64,000 bases of DNA, from NCBI RefSeq assembly GCF_003473485.1, contig NC_053042.1, positions 18,434,501-18,498,500 of the forward strand. Reading direction: 5' to 3'. The number at the start of each line of letters is the position of its first letter. Position 1 is the stretch's first letter. Shown here piece by piece: positions 22,034-33,463 of this stretch. A program made the position numbers and the translations under genes. This DNA is from Medicago truncatula (taxonomy: Eukaryota; Streptophyta; Magnoliopsida; Fabales; Fabaceae). The notes beneath the pieces were generated by a model. That model was not told the DNA's origin. It saw only the letters and a list, made by a program, of their open reading frames with translations, and made no database searches.

Positions 22034-22184
22034 AAGAGTTACAACCACGAGCTCAATGAATCTTGAGAATTAAGATTTAAAATATTTGGAATTTTAGTAT
22101 ACAAATAAGAGTAAAAATAAAGAGTTACACAATTTTTGCACAATGAATCTTGAGAAATAAGATTTAAAATATTTGGAATTTTAT
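22034..22184 (+). repeat. Tandem duplication, ~86-bp unit
   Basis: AGAGTTACA..., CAATGAATCTTGAGAA and GATTTAAAATATTTGGAATT occur twice in the same order about 86 bp apart. The second copy stops where the LINE's flanking repeat begins (22179). Confidence 0.8.
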
Positions 22185-22189
22185 CAAAT

Positions 22190-23581
22190 CTCTAATGGGT
22201 ATTGCAGACAATTGCAAACTATGAGTGGTGTAAAATCGTATTTTGTGAACTTGCACAAATAATTTTTTTAAGTTACCAAATCAATTTTTATCAAGACCCT
22301 TGGTTGCGTAGTGAGTATGGTAATTGGCTTCCAGCTCCTCAAAACCAAGGTGTGTATGATTTATTCTTGTCTGATTTACTGATTGATGGAGTAAAGGAAT
22401 GGGATGTTGACAAGATTGCTGAATTGTTTTCTTCTGAAGGGGTACATGCTATTATTCAGACCATGTTGTTCCCATAAGTGCAAGAGGATAAAGTTGTGTG
22501 GCAAGAGGAGAGTAATGGGTTATATTCAGTAAGATCAGGGAACCGCATTGCTGCTCGGGATATTATTATGTCGTCCCATTACTATGTACAAGGAGGGTGG
22601 AATGCCATTTGGAAAGTTAAAGCTCCTCACAAAGCGCGAAACTTGTTGTGGCGGATATGTCGGGGTTGTATTCCAACTCGGTCTAAGTTGATCTAGCGTC
22701 ATGTGTCGTGTACAAATAGATGTCTGTGGTGTGATGGTGACGAGGGAACAAATTGGCATGCTTTTGTTGCTTGTGATGTAGCTAGGGAGAGTTGGTTTTC
22801 TTACGGGCTTTCTGTTGTGCTGTTACCGATGCCATTCTTATTTTAGTCCATGTTGGAGCTTATTTTTTATATTTGTTGCAAGGAGAGTGCTGATACGGGT
22901 GGCTGTGTCGTGGTCCTGTTATGGCAGTTATGGACAGCAAAGAGTGATGTTGTTTGGAACTCTAGTTGTCATACACTGTTGGGAATTGGGAGGTTGGCGT
23001 TGAGCAACTTACAACAATGGAAACTTGCCCAAGAAATGAATAGGTCGGGGAGGAGTACAGCTCCTGCCTTGCCCGCATAGATTCAATGGGAAAAGTTCAA
23101 TCATGGATGGTCTAAGTGTAATGTTAATATTGCTTTCCATAGCTCCGTAGGGATTTCGACTACATGTTGTTGCTTTAGGAATGTCAAATGGGTGTTTGTT
23201 GGCTATTCGACGCGAAAATCTGATCATAATTAGTCCTTGAAGGTGAGGCTATGGCGTTGCAAGAAGCAATTCAAGTTACGATTACAAAAGGATGGGATAA
23301 GGTCGTATTTGAGACGGATTCTCGTACTCTGGTGGATCGAATTTCAGATTAGAGTAGTGGTATATCAAAGTTTAATGTTATAGTCTCTTATATTAAGTCT
23401 GTTATATTTATTTTCCAAATTTGAGGTGAAGTTTGTCAGGCGTCAAACGAACATGACTGCTCATACAATTGCTAGGGAGACATGTTTTTGGCCTAGTCGC
23501 CATGTTTTTGAGATTTGTCCTCCTGTATTGAATCTTTTTTAATTAACGATATGAATTTAGTTTTCTTTGATAAAAAAAAAA
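22190..23581 (+). mobile_element. 5'-truncated L1-type LINE, 3' end with poly-A
   Basis: The translation shows the region after reverse transcriptase in plant L1 elements: FYQDPWLRSEYGNW, VVWQEESNGLYSVRSGNRIA, then the zinc-finger-like WKVKAPHKARNLLWRICRGC and RHVSCTNRCLWCDGDEGTNW followed by HAFVACDVARESW. A decayed RNase H-like part follows (about 22880-23400). Stops interrupt it, for example TAG at 22694-22696 after RSKLI, so the protein is dead. It ends in TTTGATAAAAAAAAAA (23566-23581). TTTTATCAAAT occurs at 22179-22189 and 23587-23597, a likely 11-bp target duplication set five bases beyond the poly-A. The strong 5' truncation is normal for LINEs. Confidence 0.8.
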
Positions 23582-23586
23582 TCAAC

Positions 23587-24540
23587 TTTTATCAAATTAA
23601 CATATTAGCTTTCACGACAGGAATAGACTAAAATACAAATGATAATTCTTAAATTCAACCGATTATACCAAAAAGGTGAATTGTTTCTCAACTACAGTGT
23701 AAGTACTTAAAGTAATGTTAAGAGTTGATGGTTGATCAATGATAGCTAAAGTTTCATGGCATGAACACAATCTATTTATTAATTTATTGGTTGAAAACTA
23801 CAAAATGAATATAAATGGTGCAAACAAATCTTACTTATATGCTCAATATGTACACTTATCCTCCAAATCCATCACCATACAAGTCTTTTTACCTTGGTAG
23901 CATTAGCATACTGATAGTTATAGTGATTATAATATTAATTTAACATCAGTAAACAATTTCAAACAATTATATGATTTTAAATATTATTTAGCATTTTAAT
24001 TGATTATAACTTTTTTTTAAAAAAGTAAAACTATCAAAATACATCAATTAAAATGTTAATTTTTAAAATAAAAATAAAAATTGAGAGTTGGTCTAGTGGT
24101 GTTGGCTTGAGACCTTGTAGTTAGAACCCACTTTTGTTATGTTGTTTGTTTAGGTGATATATATACCTCGTACCGTTTTCCAAGTGAATTGCTAGTTTGT
24201 TTCACTCTGTTGTTTAGGGGTTATCCGGTTTTTCATCATGAAAAAAGTTTGATTTTATTTAAAATTTAAAAAGGCTGAATATAATTAATTACCTAAGTCA
24301 GTCTAAAACGATTCCATTGTATGAGCACTTTACTTAGAAAATGACGTGATCATAAGTTGGCGCTAGTTGTGATACAATTCGCAATAAAGTCCTTCTATAT
24401 GTATCATCATATTACTATAATAATATCAAATAAAGATAAGATTTATATTAATTGTTTTCTAATAAACCCAATATGTCTACTTTTTTAGTTATCAGTACAA
24501 TTTATTTAAAAATAAATAAAATATTACGATCCCAAAACAT
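23587..24540 (+). repeat. Segmental duplication, copy A
   Basis: Matches 24735-26732 in order and orientation over nearly its whole length, for example AACATATTAGCTTTCA, CAACCGATTATACCAAAAAG, ATCAATGATAGCTAA, GAGACCTTGTAGTTAGAACC and AAGTTGGCGCTAGTTG. Copy A lacks the Pack-MULE and the 26257-26420 insert of copy B. No gene inside. Confidence 0.9.
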
Positions 24541-24937
24541 TCAATAAGTTTACTCTAATAAGTTTACTTTTTTAGTTATTAGTACAATTGAATTAAAAAT
24601 AAATAAAAAATTACAATCCAAAAACATCATTTTCTCTTGTATGACCAAAATGGCGTGCCATTATAGGATGATAAAAGTCGATATTTTACGATCAAATCAT
24701 TTTTACGACCAAAATTACAACCAAATCATTTTATTTTTTTTTATCAAATTAACATATTAGCTTTCAAGACAGTAATAGACTAAAATACAAAATGATGATT
24801 CTTGAATTCAACCGATTATACCAAAAAGGTGAATTGTTTCTCAACAGCAGTGCAAGTACTTAAAATAATGTTAAGAGTTGATGGTTGATCAATGATAGCT
24901 AAGGTTGCATGGCATGAACACAATCTATTTATTAATT

Positions 24938-25795
24938 GGCTTAAATATGGTTTTGGTTCCTGCAAATATAGCGAATTTGGGTTTTGGTCCCTGGTAAAAA
25001 AAAAAAATTTGAAATCAATCCCTGCAAAATTTTTTGTTTTTTAAAAAGGTCCTTGGCCCCACTTTCTTATCTATGTGTCTGATTTTTGCATATGTGTCAC
25101 CTGCTGACTGTTTCATTTTGCACATGTGGCAGCCATGTCATTTAAAAACAATTTTAAAAAAACAAAAAACATATTTACTTAATAAAAATTAAAAATCAAA
25201 TAATTTTAATTAATTGAAAAAAAATATAGGGTTTCTCATTTCTCCCTTTTCTTCTCAATCGTTCCTTTCCTTCTCAATCTTCTAAATTGAATCGAAAAGG
25301 TTCAATTTATAATTTGTTTTCATTCGAAAAAGAAATAGATTGGAATTAAAACAAAGATCCTTGGAGGAGGTATTTAAGAAGAATTGGAAATTGATAAGTA
25401 AAAGGAAGAGAAATTGATACCTCAGCGACAGTTTGGGAGCTGTTGGGAGTTTCCGCCATTGATGAAAGAAGCTTTTGGTTGGGCGGCTGGGTTCAACAGG
25501 AGTGAAGAGTTATAATTTCAATTAATTAAAATTATTTGTTTTTTAATTTTTATTAAGTAAATATGTTTTTTGTTTTTTTAAAATTGTTTTTAAATGACAT
25601 GGCTGCCACGTGTGCAAAATGAAACAGTCAGCAGGTGACACATATGCAAAAATCAGACACATAGACAAGAAAGTGGGGCCAAGGACCTTTTTAAAAAACA
25701 AAAAATTTTGCAGGGATTGATTTCAAATTTTTTTTTTACCAAGGACCAAAACCCAAATTCGCTATATTTGCAGGGACCAAAACCATATTTAAGCC
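24938..25795. mobile_element. Pack-MULE-like element with ~290-bp inverted ends
   Basis: Ends are GGCTTAAATATGGTTTTGG and its inverse, and the inverted arms run about 290 bp (CCCCACTTTCTT, GCATATGTGTCACCTGCTGA, ATGACATGGCTGCCAC). The 9-bp TTATTAATT flanks both ends (24929-24937, 25796-25804). The paralogous site in copy A (23776-23784) has this sequence once, which proves insertion and fixes both borders. The interior (25247-25506) is not inverted-repeat sequence and resembles a captured gene 5' end on the minus strand: ATG at 25459, MAETPNSSQTVAE, then a GTATC splice donor at 25420. No transposase, so it moved by help from elsewhere. Confidence 0.9.
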
Positions 25796-26256
25796 TTATT
25801 AATTTATTGGTTGAACAATGCAAAATGAATCTAAATTGTACAAACAAGTCTTATTTATATGCTCAATACGTACACTTATCCTCCAAATCCATCACTATAT
25901 AATAATCATTTTTACAAAATGGCTAACAATTGTAATGACTAATATTAATTAAACTCGTAAACATCCGATAAGTGCAACTTAAATGGAGGTGCTGATCCAA
26001 GGTTAGAGGGTGTGTGTGTAAGTTTTACCATTAATTTATTGTAAACTATTTCAAACAATGATATAATTTAAAATACTATTTACCATTTGATTTGATTATA
26101 ACTTTTTTTTAAAAAGTAAAACTATCAAAATACATGAATTAAAATGTTAATTTTTTTAAAAAAAAAGTCGAGGGTTGGCCTAGTGGTGTTGGTTTGAGAC
26201 CTTGTAGTTAGAACCCACTTTTGTTATATTGTTTGTTTAGGTGGTATATATACCTC

Positions 26257-26420
26257 GGACCTGAATTTCCTGCTGTAACTGCTCCACGCAATTTCACGCA
26301 GTACACAATCTTGGCCATAAAAATATGATGTAACGGTTCAGATTTGCATCAACAGTTTCACACAGTTTTGATCATAACCGTTAATTTTTTATCGGACGGT
26401 CCAAACAATTACTGCATTAG
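26257..26420. mobile_element. ~165-bp insertion unique to copy B, class unknown
   Basis: Between TATATACCTCG and TTTTCCAAGTGAATTGC, copy B holds about 165 bp that copy A lacks. It contains TTTCACGCAG, GATCATAACCGTTAATTTTT and ATCGGACGGTCC. I could not find paired inverted ends or a clear target duplication, so the class is open. Confidence 0.6.
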
Positions 26421-26975
26421 TTTTCCAAGTGAATTGCTAGTTTGTTTCACTGTGTGGTTTAGGGGTTATCCGATTTTTCTTAAAAAATAAAAGGTTGATT
26501 TTATTCTAAAACGATTCCATCGTATGAGCACTTTGCTTGGAAAAGGACGTGATCATAAGTTGGCGCTAGTTGTGATACGATTCGCAATAAAGTCCTTCTA
26601 TATGTATCATCATATTACTATAATAATATCAAATAAAGATAAGATTATTACTTGTTTTCCAATAAACCCAATATTTCTACTTTTTTAGTTATCAATACAA
26701 TTTATTTAAAAATAAATATTACAATTCCAAAACAATTAGGGACAATTTTGTAAAATTAGAATGATAATAAAATATTTCTATATTAGTGATAATAATGTCC
26801 ATAATTTAAAATTGAGATATTTTAAACGCAATATTAGAAACAATGAACCTTTTCCTAGAATGTATACATAAATAGGAGAGTAGGGTAACATATACACAAT
26901 ATTTATAATCAATCTTTGTTTTTAAACTTGCGTTCTTATTTTTAGTAGGTGTTGCATAAAGTAGGTGAAGGAATC

Positions 26976-27515
26976 ATGGGTCGTCGCAAAATTGAGATTG
27001 AGATTGTGAAAGACCCCAACACGAGGCAAGTTACATTTTCAAAGCGCCGAACGGGCTTATTCAAAAAAGCAAATGAATTGTCCATTTTGTGTGGAGCAGA
27101 AGTCGCTATTGTTGTGTTCTCTCCCGGTGATAGACCTTACTCTTTTGGCCACCCAGGTGTTGACGTTGTTGCAGCCAAGTATCTCCAACAAGAGGCTGAT
27201 GCAAGCGATTCCCAAGGAAACCCATCTTCTAATGCTCCCAAGATGGAAAAATTAAATCTAAAACTTGCTGAAATACTGACACAAATTCGAGAAGGTGAAA
27301 GGCAGGCCGAGAATCATGATGAGATTCTGAAGGAAAATGATGTGACAAAACTCTCTGAGCTTAAAGAATTGAGAGATTCATACAAAGAGCTTCAAGATTG
27401 GGTCAAATTACGTCTTAGTGATATTGAAATATCAGAATATATGATGCTTCTTGCTCAGGAACCCGTGGTGGGAATAAAAGCGAAATCTGCAAAAAGGAAA
27501 AGAAGAAGAAATTGA
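26976..27515 (+). CDS. Type I (M-alpha) MADS-box transcription factor, AGL61/62-like
   Basis: Single exon of 179 residues, as is usual for type I MADS genes. The MADS domain spans residues 1-60: [60 protein letters not shown]. The FSFGHP-type end followed by [10 protein letters not shown] marks the M-alpha group (AGL23/28/61/62). A coiled-coil-like region follows (about 85-150: [20 protein letters not shown]), then a basic tail, [12 protein letters not shown]. There is no K-box, as expected. The start was set at ATG 26976 because the MADS domain begins there and no earlier in-frame ATG is present. It should bind CArG-like DNA as a dimer; relatives act in female gametophyte and endosperm. No break is seen. 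Confidence 0.9.
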   Translation: MGRRKIEIEIVKDPNTRQVTFSKRRTGLFKKANELSILCGAEVAIVVFSPGDRPYSFGHPGVDVVAAKYLQQEADASDSQGNPSSNAPKMEKLNLKLAEILTQIREGERQAENHDEILKENDVTKLSELKELRDSYKELQDWVKLRLSDIEISEYMMLLAQEPVVGIKAKSAKRKRRRN

Positions 27516-28513
27516 TGCGCTTAATACCAGGAAAGTTAATTTTAATTTATTTTATTTAGGTTCTGCTTTTTTTGAATAGTTTATGTTCTCATGTCTCTCT
27601 AAGCCTTGTTGTTCACATCCAACACCGTTTAAGAGAGACATGGAAGAAAATAGTATGAATGGTGAATAAAGTGTTTGCTTTTGTCATTTTTTTTTATTAG
27701 TAGAAATGAACTCGGTACCTGAGAATGTTAGAAATATTTTTATTTGTCATAGTTTTAAACTTTTCTTTTAAAGAATCATAGTTTTAAACTTGACGTCTCA
27801 TTATCAATTTGTAATAAGTTTGGGATAAGATCTTAATTTAAATCTAGAAAAATAAGTTGTGGAACATATTTACAATATTTGTGTAAAACTGGAATGTCAA
27901 TTTGTATGAAAATCATCAGATTTGTTTCTTCATTGTCACTTCCCCTTTGCTCTCTCTTATCACTTATTTCATTGCTTGTTTTTATCGGTTGATTTTAGCT
28001 TGGTATATTTTTTTATTGTACATACTCGACTAGTGTATCCTTTCAATATTTTTTAATTCTTTTATTAAAAAATATACATTTTTATTGCAGATATCTTTAA
28101 AAAAAACAATTGTGATAGATAAACTTTGTATTGAATTTGGACAAAAAAGTCAGTCTTATATAATTCCAAAAGCCAGAGTCATATGTTATGAGTTATGACA
28201 TTAAAAATAATAATTTATTCAATTTTTTAACAAAAATATTTATAGTAAATTTTCTAATTATAAGCTAGTTATAGTAATTTGAATAAGTAAAATTTTTAAT
28301 TGTAATTTTCTCCATTCCTTTTTCAAAAAATAAAATTTATTCAAGACATACAAAGAAGTCGGTGGTTGATTATACAAATTTAACATAATATAAAATATGA
28401 TAAAAGTTTACGCATCTGCCTAAGTAATAATTGGATTTTTAATAAAAAGCAAGTGGAGTAAACTCGCTAACTTACTTCTTCATGTTTTTTTGGTGATGTA
28501 AGCTAGCAATCCG

Positions 28514-28545
<32 letters not shown>

Positions 28546-28639
28546 GTTTATAAGTTTATTAGTCTATCTAATCATAGATATAATTAATGATTTAAATAAG
28601 CTCGCACGTAATATAATTTTAAACAAGGTTTTAAACACC
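27516..28639. other. Intergenic stretch after the MADS gene
   Basis: AT-rich 3' flank. Contains a TA-dinucleotide run (about 28515-28540). No gene recognised. Confidence 0.45.
28515..28540. repeat. (TA)n microsatellite
   Basis: About thirteen uninterrupted TA units, read directly. Confidence 0.9.
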
Positions 28640-29720
28640 ATTTCTCGGAAGTTGGTTGATGCCTCGGTTCGCCTACTGAGCTCATTCATCTTTATTGGGA
28701 TGACGACCTATGTTCCGTATGTGAGACGAAAGGGGGATTTTTCATTGGTCGAACGAAGAGTGGTGTGATATGCCCATAATACTGTATGAAGCAATTCAAT
28801 GTAGTTTCCTTTAGCATCTTCTAACCGTCGTCGTATTCTGCAAAGGATAATTTGGTTAGTATACTCTGCTTGCCCATTTATCTGGGATGTTCGACGGAGT
28901 TGAAGTTGTGTTTGATATTTAGATTTCTCAATTAATCTTGGGATTTCCGATTAGTAAATTGAGTGTCGTTGTCCAAGATCACAAGGGTTGGTACCCTAAA
29001 CAGTGCAAGGATGTTTCTTTTGAAGAAATTGAGTACGTTTTCGCCTTGATTTTTGTGAGAGCTTCTGCCTCTACCCACTTGGTCGAATAATTCACCACAA
29101 CTACCAAAATTTTTACTTGTCTCGTTCCTTTGAAAAATGACCCTAAAATGTCTATCCCCCAACATTCGAAAGGTCATGGGGAAGCGAGCGTTGTTTTTTT
29201 TTTTAAGCGAGCGTTGTTATCTCCGTACAGAGTGTTATGTCAATATCCCCATGTGTTCTGTCATTTTTCGCATCTCAACACGTACTCCTTGGCGTCGTTC
29301 AACATAGTAGGCCAAAAGTATACTACTCTTAAGACTTTCTTGGTGAGATCCTCAGCGCCTAGGTGCTGGCCGCAAATACCCTTGTGAGTCTCTTAAAGAG
29401 CCTATTGGGTTTCAATATGGTAAAGGCACCTGATTAATGGGGTAGTGAAACCTCGTTTGGTGAGGGTCCCTTCCATCACCGCACAATAAGAGCAAGCTTT
29501 CCTTTTCAATTTTGATGCTTTGAAAGGATCCAAAGGGAGTTCGCTACTCATGATTTAGCGAATTATCATAGTCCTCAAATCCAGGACCTCTGATATCTCA
29601 TTTATGCTCATCATTTGTGTTTCGTGCCTCTGAATGATTAGTTCTTTGAGGACTTCTTGCATGACTGTTTTGTTCCCATTTTTCATCCTTGTGCTTGCCA
29701 ATTTCGACAGAATGTTTGCG
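28640..29720 (-). mobile_element. Ty3-type LTR retrotransposon fragment (integrase region), fossil
   Basis: Minus-strand translation shows pieces of a Ty3-type integrase: the core around FFKRNILALFRVPTLVILDN with a following TQFT, and upstream of it the region that normally holds the zinc-binding domain. No LTRs, gag or protease are seen nearby. It is an old, internally broken piece with several interruptions, and its ends are uncertain. Confidence 0.7.
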
Positions 29721-31436
29721 CGAGCATTTATTCAATCATACTTTATAACTCATAAGAACTCCCCTTTATATACAAATAAAGAGAACTTTATAGTATATAA
29801 CCTAATGGGCCTCTTATTATTTAATCCTAATTGGCCATTTACTACCAATTTACTCAAACCTAGTTAACTATCTACTAATTAATTACTAAAAATATGAAAG
29901 AGTAAGTCACAAAGACTTATTGAGGAGACAACAATCACCACCAACTAGAAGGGAAACACACAAATGCACAAATAATTGACTTTCCCAAATGTAATATCAA
30001 TTTACAAAACAAGTAACCGTAAAGTTCAATTATTCCACAATCGTTTGTACATATGAAAATTCACACATTTGTAAATATTTCCAATCAAATAAGAATATTT
30101 CAAAAGAAAATTCAATATCGTAAAGAGGTGAAGTAAGCTTACAAGCCTTTAAAGAAAGTATTGATGAAAATCATAATAAAAGTATTTAAAGAGAGCATAG
30201 GAAACTCAATTTATTGAAAATAATCAAAATGAGTGAACCGAGATGATGACCTTAATTCTTAATTAACCATCAAATTTTCTGTGAAAGAGACTCTAATAAT
30301 CTAAAATTCGGTCAGGAGTTAAATAAAGTTTGTTCAAGAATTGTTCTACACTTGGATCAAACTCGGGTTCTATCAAATGATTCATCCTTTAGTGAAACTC
30401 ATTAATCACTTAAACTTAATGACTTGATTTCAATTTTTTTTTTTGAGGAATTCAAATTATTTTTATTTTGCACACGAAAAATATATTAGTATTTTACATC
30501 ATTAATTAAAAACTAAACTGGTGAATCTTTTCTTAAAGTACCCCGTTGTCTCTGGGATACTACTAATTTTTATTATTTACTCCTACAGGCTACAATAAGC
30601 TGGTGATAAGAAAGTTAATTAGATGTGTTAATAAAAGTTAACTAGAAGCAACGGCATGAAGAACTTATTTGAATGTTTTCGGCACAACCACATATTCTTT
30701 TCTTCAATGCATATTAAATCATTTCCTTGAACTTGACCAAAATTGATTTACTCTCAATCTTTCAAACAAATTACTAACCGCAACGAAGATAATATCATGA
30801 AGCATAAAGGCATAGAAAGAACCAAGAATGTTGCTACCATTCAGCTGCTTAATTTGGTTTTGATTGATTATAATCATTAAGCTATATGTATATACACAAA
30901 ACTGAAATATATAGATTATAAAAAATAAAAAGTCTGTGGATTGCATCATGTATTAAGATGTATTAAACTACTAGCAAAACTCAAATTCTTTACAAAATTG
31001 TAAATAGAAGGGATCAGAATTTAAACAAAGGAGGTAAACCTGATTGAAAAGAAGTTGAATTATACTTCGCATATGTGTGAGTTTAATTCTTATTGTTTTT
31101 TTTTTGAAAGAAAATTTAATTCTTATTGTCAACCTGAAGATCTTATTGATAAATAATCTATGAGTATATATGTCAACATTCTCTGTCTTAAAACTTATCT
31201 AATACCAATGATCTCATAGGAAACAAAATTACCTAACTTTGATGATTTTTTATTTTTTTTAAAACTTGCAACTATATAAACTAATGTTGATCCAAAGATG
31301 TAGGCCAATTTTTTATTTAATTTATACTTGGATTAATAAAAATAACAAATAAATTTATTACATGATCAACATCTCAAACTAGTGTTAAGCAATTGACATA
31401 GGTTAAATTTAAACTATACGGCCATATTAATATCAA
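29721..31436. other. Intergenic stretch
   Basis: AT-rich, short frames only, no recognised domain or repeat ends. Confidence 0.45.
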
Positions 31437-31508
31437 GTCGTTGTAGTATAGTGGTAAGTATTCCCGCCTGTCACGCGGGTGACCCGGGTTCGATCCCCGG
31501 CAGCGGCG
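31437..31508 (+). tRNA. tRNA-Asp (anticodon GUC)
   Basis: A complete 72-base cloverleaf. The acceptor stem pairs GTCGTTG with CAGCGGC (G-U pairs allowed), with G as discriminator. The D arm holds AGTATAGTGGTAAGTA, the anticodon loop is CTGTCAC with GTC, and the T arm is CCGGGTTCGATCCCCGG. No intron. An eight-base T run follows directly. Confidence 0.97.
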
Positions 31509-31516
31509 TTTTTTTT
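31509..31516 (+). terminator. Pol III T-run terminator of tRNA-Asp
   Basis: Eight consecutive T directly after the discriminator base. Confidence 0.85.
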
Positions 31517-31563
31517 AATTTTTTATTTTATTTTTTCAAATTAATATTAAAAATTATTAAAAT

Positions 31564-31637
31564 TGGCCCATGCAGGTTTCGAACCTGCGACCTTCGCGTT
31601 ATTAGCACGACGCTCTAACCAACTGAGCTAATGGGCC
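31564..31637 (-). tRNA. tRNA-Ile (anticodon AAU)
   Basis: A complete 74-base cloverleaf on the minus strand. The acceptor stem pairs GGCCCAT with ATGGGCC, discriminator A. The D arm reads TAGCTCAGTTGGTTAGAGC, the anticodon loop contains AAT, and the T arm GCAGGTTCGAAACCTGC is perfect. No intron. TTTT follows on the minus strand (31562-31559). It converges on tRNA-Asp with 55 bases between them. Confidence 0.97.
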
Positions 31638-31639
31638 TT

Positions 31640-31985
31640 GAACATTCGTCTTTCTATAATATATAATATGATTTTTTTGTCAACTTGAGTATTTCTTTGT
31701 ATTTTGGTGTGCTGATTTATGATTTTTTTTCCTGTTACAAATAGAAATAATTGTCAATTCAATTCAGAGTGGTTAGTTGCCTGGTTTCACTTGCATGAGG
31801 GAACTCAGTACACAGTTGCTTTTGGTCTACAAAAGAATACAGTTATAATTCTTGGCATGGTTGTAAGGTATGATATGATACGAGGAAATGACAAAAAAAA
31901 TATATATAAGTTTCAGTGTTTTAGATGATAGCTATTCTATTAATATAAGACACCGTCGTTTCTATTTATAGTAAAAAAAAATGTC
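31640..31985. other. Intergenic stretch
   Basis: No recognised gene; a 69-codon frame at 31719-31928 matches nothing I know. Confidence 0.4.
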
Positions 31986-32325
31986 AAATGCATCTAAAGG
32001 TCTTTTAAGTTTTTCGTTTTTTTTAAAGTGGTCTTTTAAATTTCAAAAGTCTTAAACAAGTCCTTTTAATTTTTGAATCGTTTCAACCAAGTCCTAATGT
32101 AAATAACATAGTTTGTAATTGCTTCTTTGAACTCATCTTTGGTACCAAATCTGATTCATAACACCCACTTAAAATTAGTCATCTTTTTAGGCATGACAAA
32201 TGGTAGATAATGCTCTTTGTTGCTATCATCTGAATCATCACTATCATTCTGTAAAAGGACTTGTTTGGGACTTTTGAAACTTAAAAGACTTGTTTGGACA
32301 TTTATATGTATTTACCTAAAAAAAA
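31986..32325 (+). repeat. Dispersed repeat, long copy
   Basis: Contains AAATTAGTCATCTTTTTAGGCATGACAAAT-like sequence and several AAAGGACTTGTTT/ACAAGTCCTTTT phrases in both directions, so the ends are loosely inverted. The 3' half recurs at 38042-38265. Likely a non-autonomous DNA transposon; exact ends unclear. Confidence 0.5.
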
Positions 32326-32509
32326 ATTGATAAATGTTATTACTTTTTATGTTCAATGGCAGTTAGAGAAAATTCAGTCACCAGAGGTAATGGGGATCTA
32401 GACGTTGACCGTGATTTGCAAAAGTTCCACAAATAACAGATTTGATCCAATAGCCTTGATGTCTCTCCAATGTCATGGTTGGCAAACCCAAATGAGGTAA
32501 AAAAAACAA

Positions 32510-32878
32510 GGCTAAAATATGGTTTGAGTCCCTGCAAATATGCCTCGTTTTGGTTTTAGTCTCTGTTAAAAAAAAAAAAAATTGTTTTTGGTCCCTGCAA
32601 AATTTTTTGTTTTTGAAAATAGTCACCGGGACTATTTTCAAAAACAAAAAATTTTGCAGGGACCTTTTTTAAAAACAAAATATTTTGCAGGGACCAAAAA
32701 CTACAAAATTGGTTCAGTTATAATGTGTCACGTATGCAAATCATCACAAAAGTGGGGTCATGAACTATTTTCAAAAACAAAAAATTTTACAGGGACCAAA
32801 AACAATTTTTTATTTTTTTTTATAAAGACTAAAACCAAAACGAGGCATATTTGCAGGGACTAAAATCATATTTTAGCC
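32510..32878. mobile_element. Mutator-like MITE, 369 bp
   Basis: Begins GGCTAAAATATGGTTT and ends with the inverse. The arms carry GTCCCTGCAAATATG, TTTTGGTCCCTGCAAAATTT and a near-perfect hairpin at about 32620-32660. AAAAAAACAA lies outside both ends (32500-32509, 32879-32888), a low-complexity but exact 10-bp match. The ends are related to those of the element at 24938. Confidence 0.75.
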
Positions 32879-33463
32879 AAAAAAACAAATATCATAAAAT
32901 ATAAAACAGCCCAACATAGAGAAAGCCAAAGAACGAAATGTTAAATGCATAATAATATGATGAAAAATGAATGATAAATAAACAATCCTAGGGTTAAACA
33001 TTAAGAGAATCGATAGTGCACCCTATTGGCTTGGTGGAGATTTTCAAATTCTAATTGCCTATAAACACAAGAAATCCATTATTGCTTGAAGTCACCACTC
33101 TTACCATAAGAAACGACTTGAGGATCTACTAGTATGGACCACGTAAAGGCATATTTTCCCAACTGGCCATGCCAAATAAGCAAGCCCAACCAATACGTAG
33201 TCAATTTCTCATGCCACACCCCCTCTCCACGAGGGGGTGCTCATAGGAATACGGGGCCCTGATTTAAACACAAAATCATAATGGCCCCCATGATTTTCCA
33301 CATTATAACGCTCGATGGTTACGGTTTCTACATTCGTACTTGTCGAACAGGGTCGTTCCTTGACAAGAGCAAGAAGCTCTATGGATTTAGGCCTCCAATT
33401 TATGGGGACCTCAAATATTTGTAGGGATAAGGGTATAATTGTTTGGGTGTATGATAAAAAAAA
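32879..33463. other. Intergenic stretch
   Basis: Includes a GC-richer patch (33230-33420) that is open for 89 codons on the minus strand, without a recognised family. It may be part of an old transposon. Confidence 0.35.

Larger units (their letters stand above)
24735..26732 (+). repeat. Segmental duplication, copy B (with two insertions)
   Basis: Same backbone as 23587-24540, split by a Mutator-like element (24938-25795) and by a second insert (about 26257-26420). A divergent patch also occurs at 25905-26035. It ends about 240 bp before the MADS gene, so it supplies part of that gene's upstream region. Confidence 0.9.

Noticed and set aside
24083-24150. tRNA-like phrase (GTTGGTCTAGTGGTGTTGGC) in both duplication copies
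   Set aside because: Only a box A-like head is present; no cloverleaf can be closed, so it is not called as a tRNA. It may be an old SINE head.
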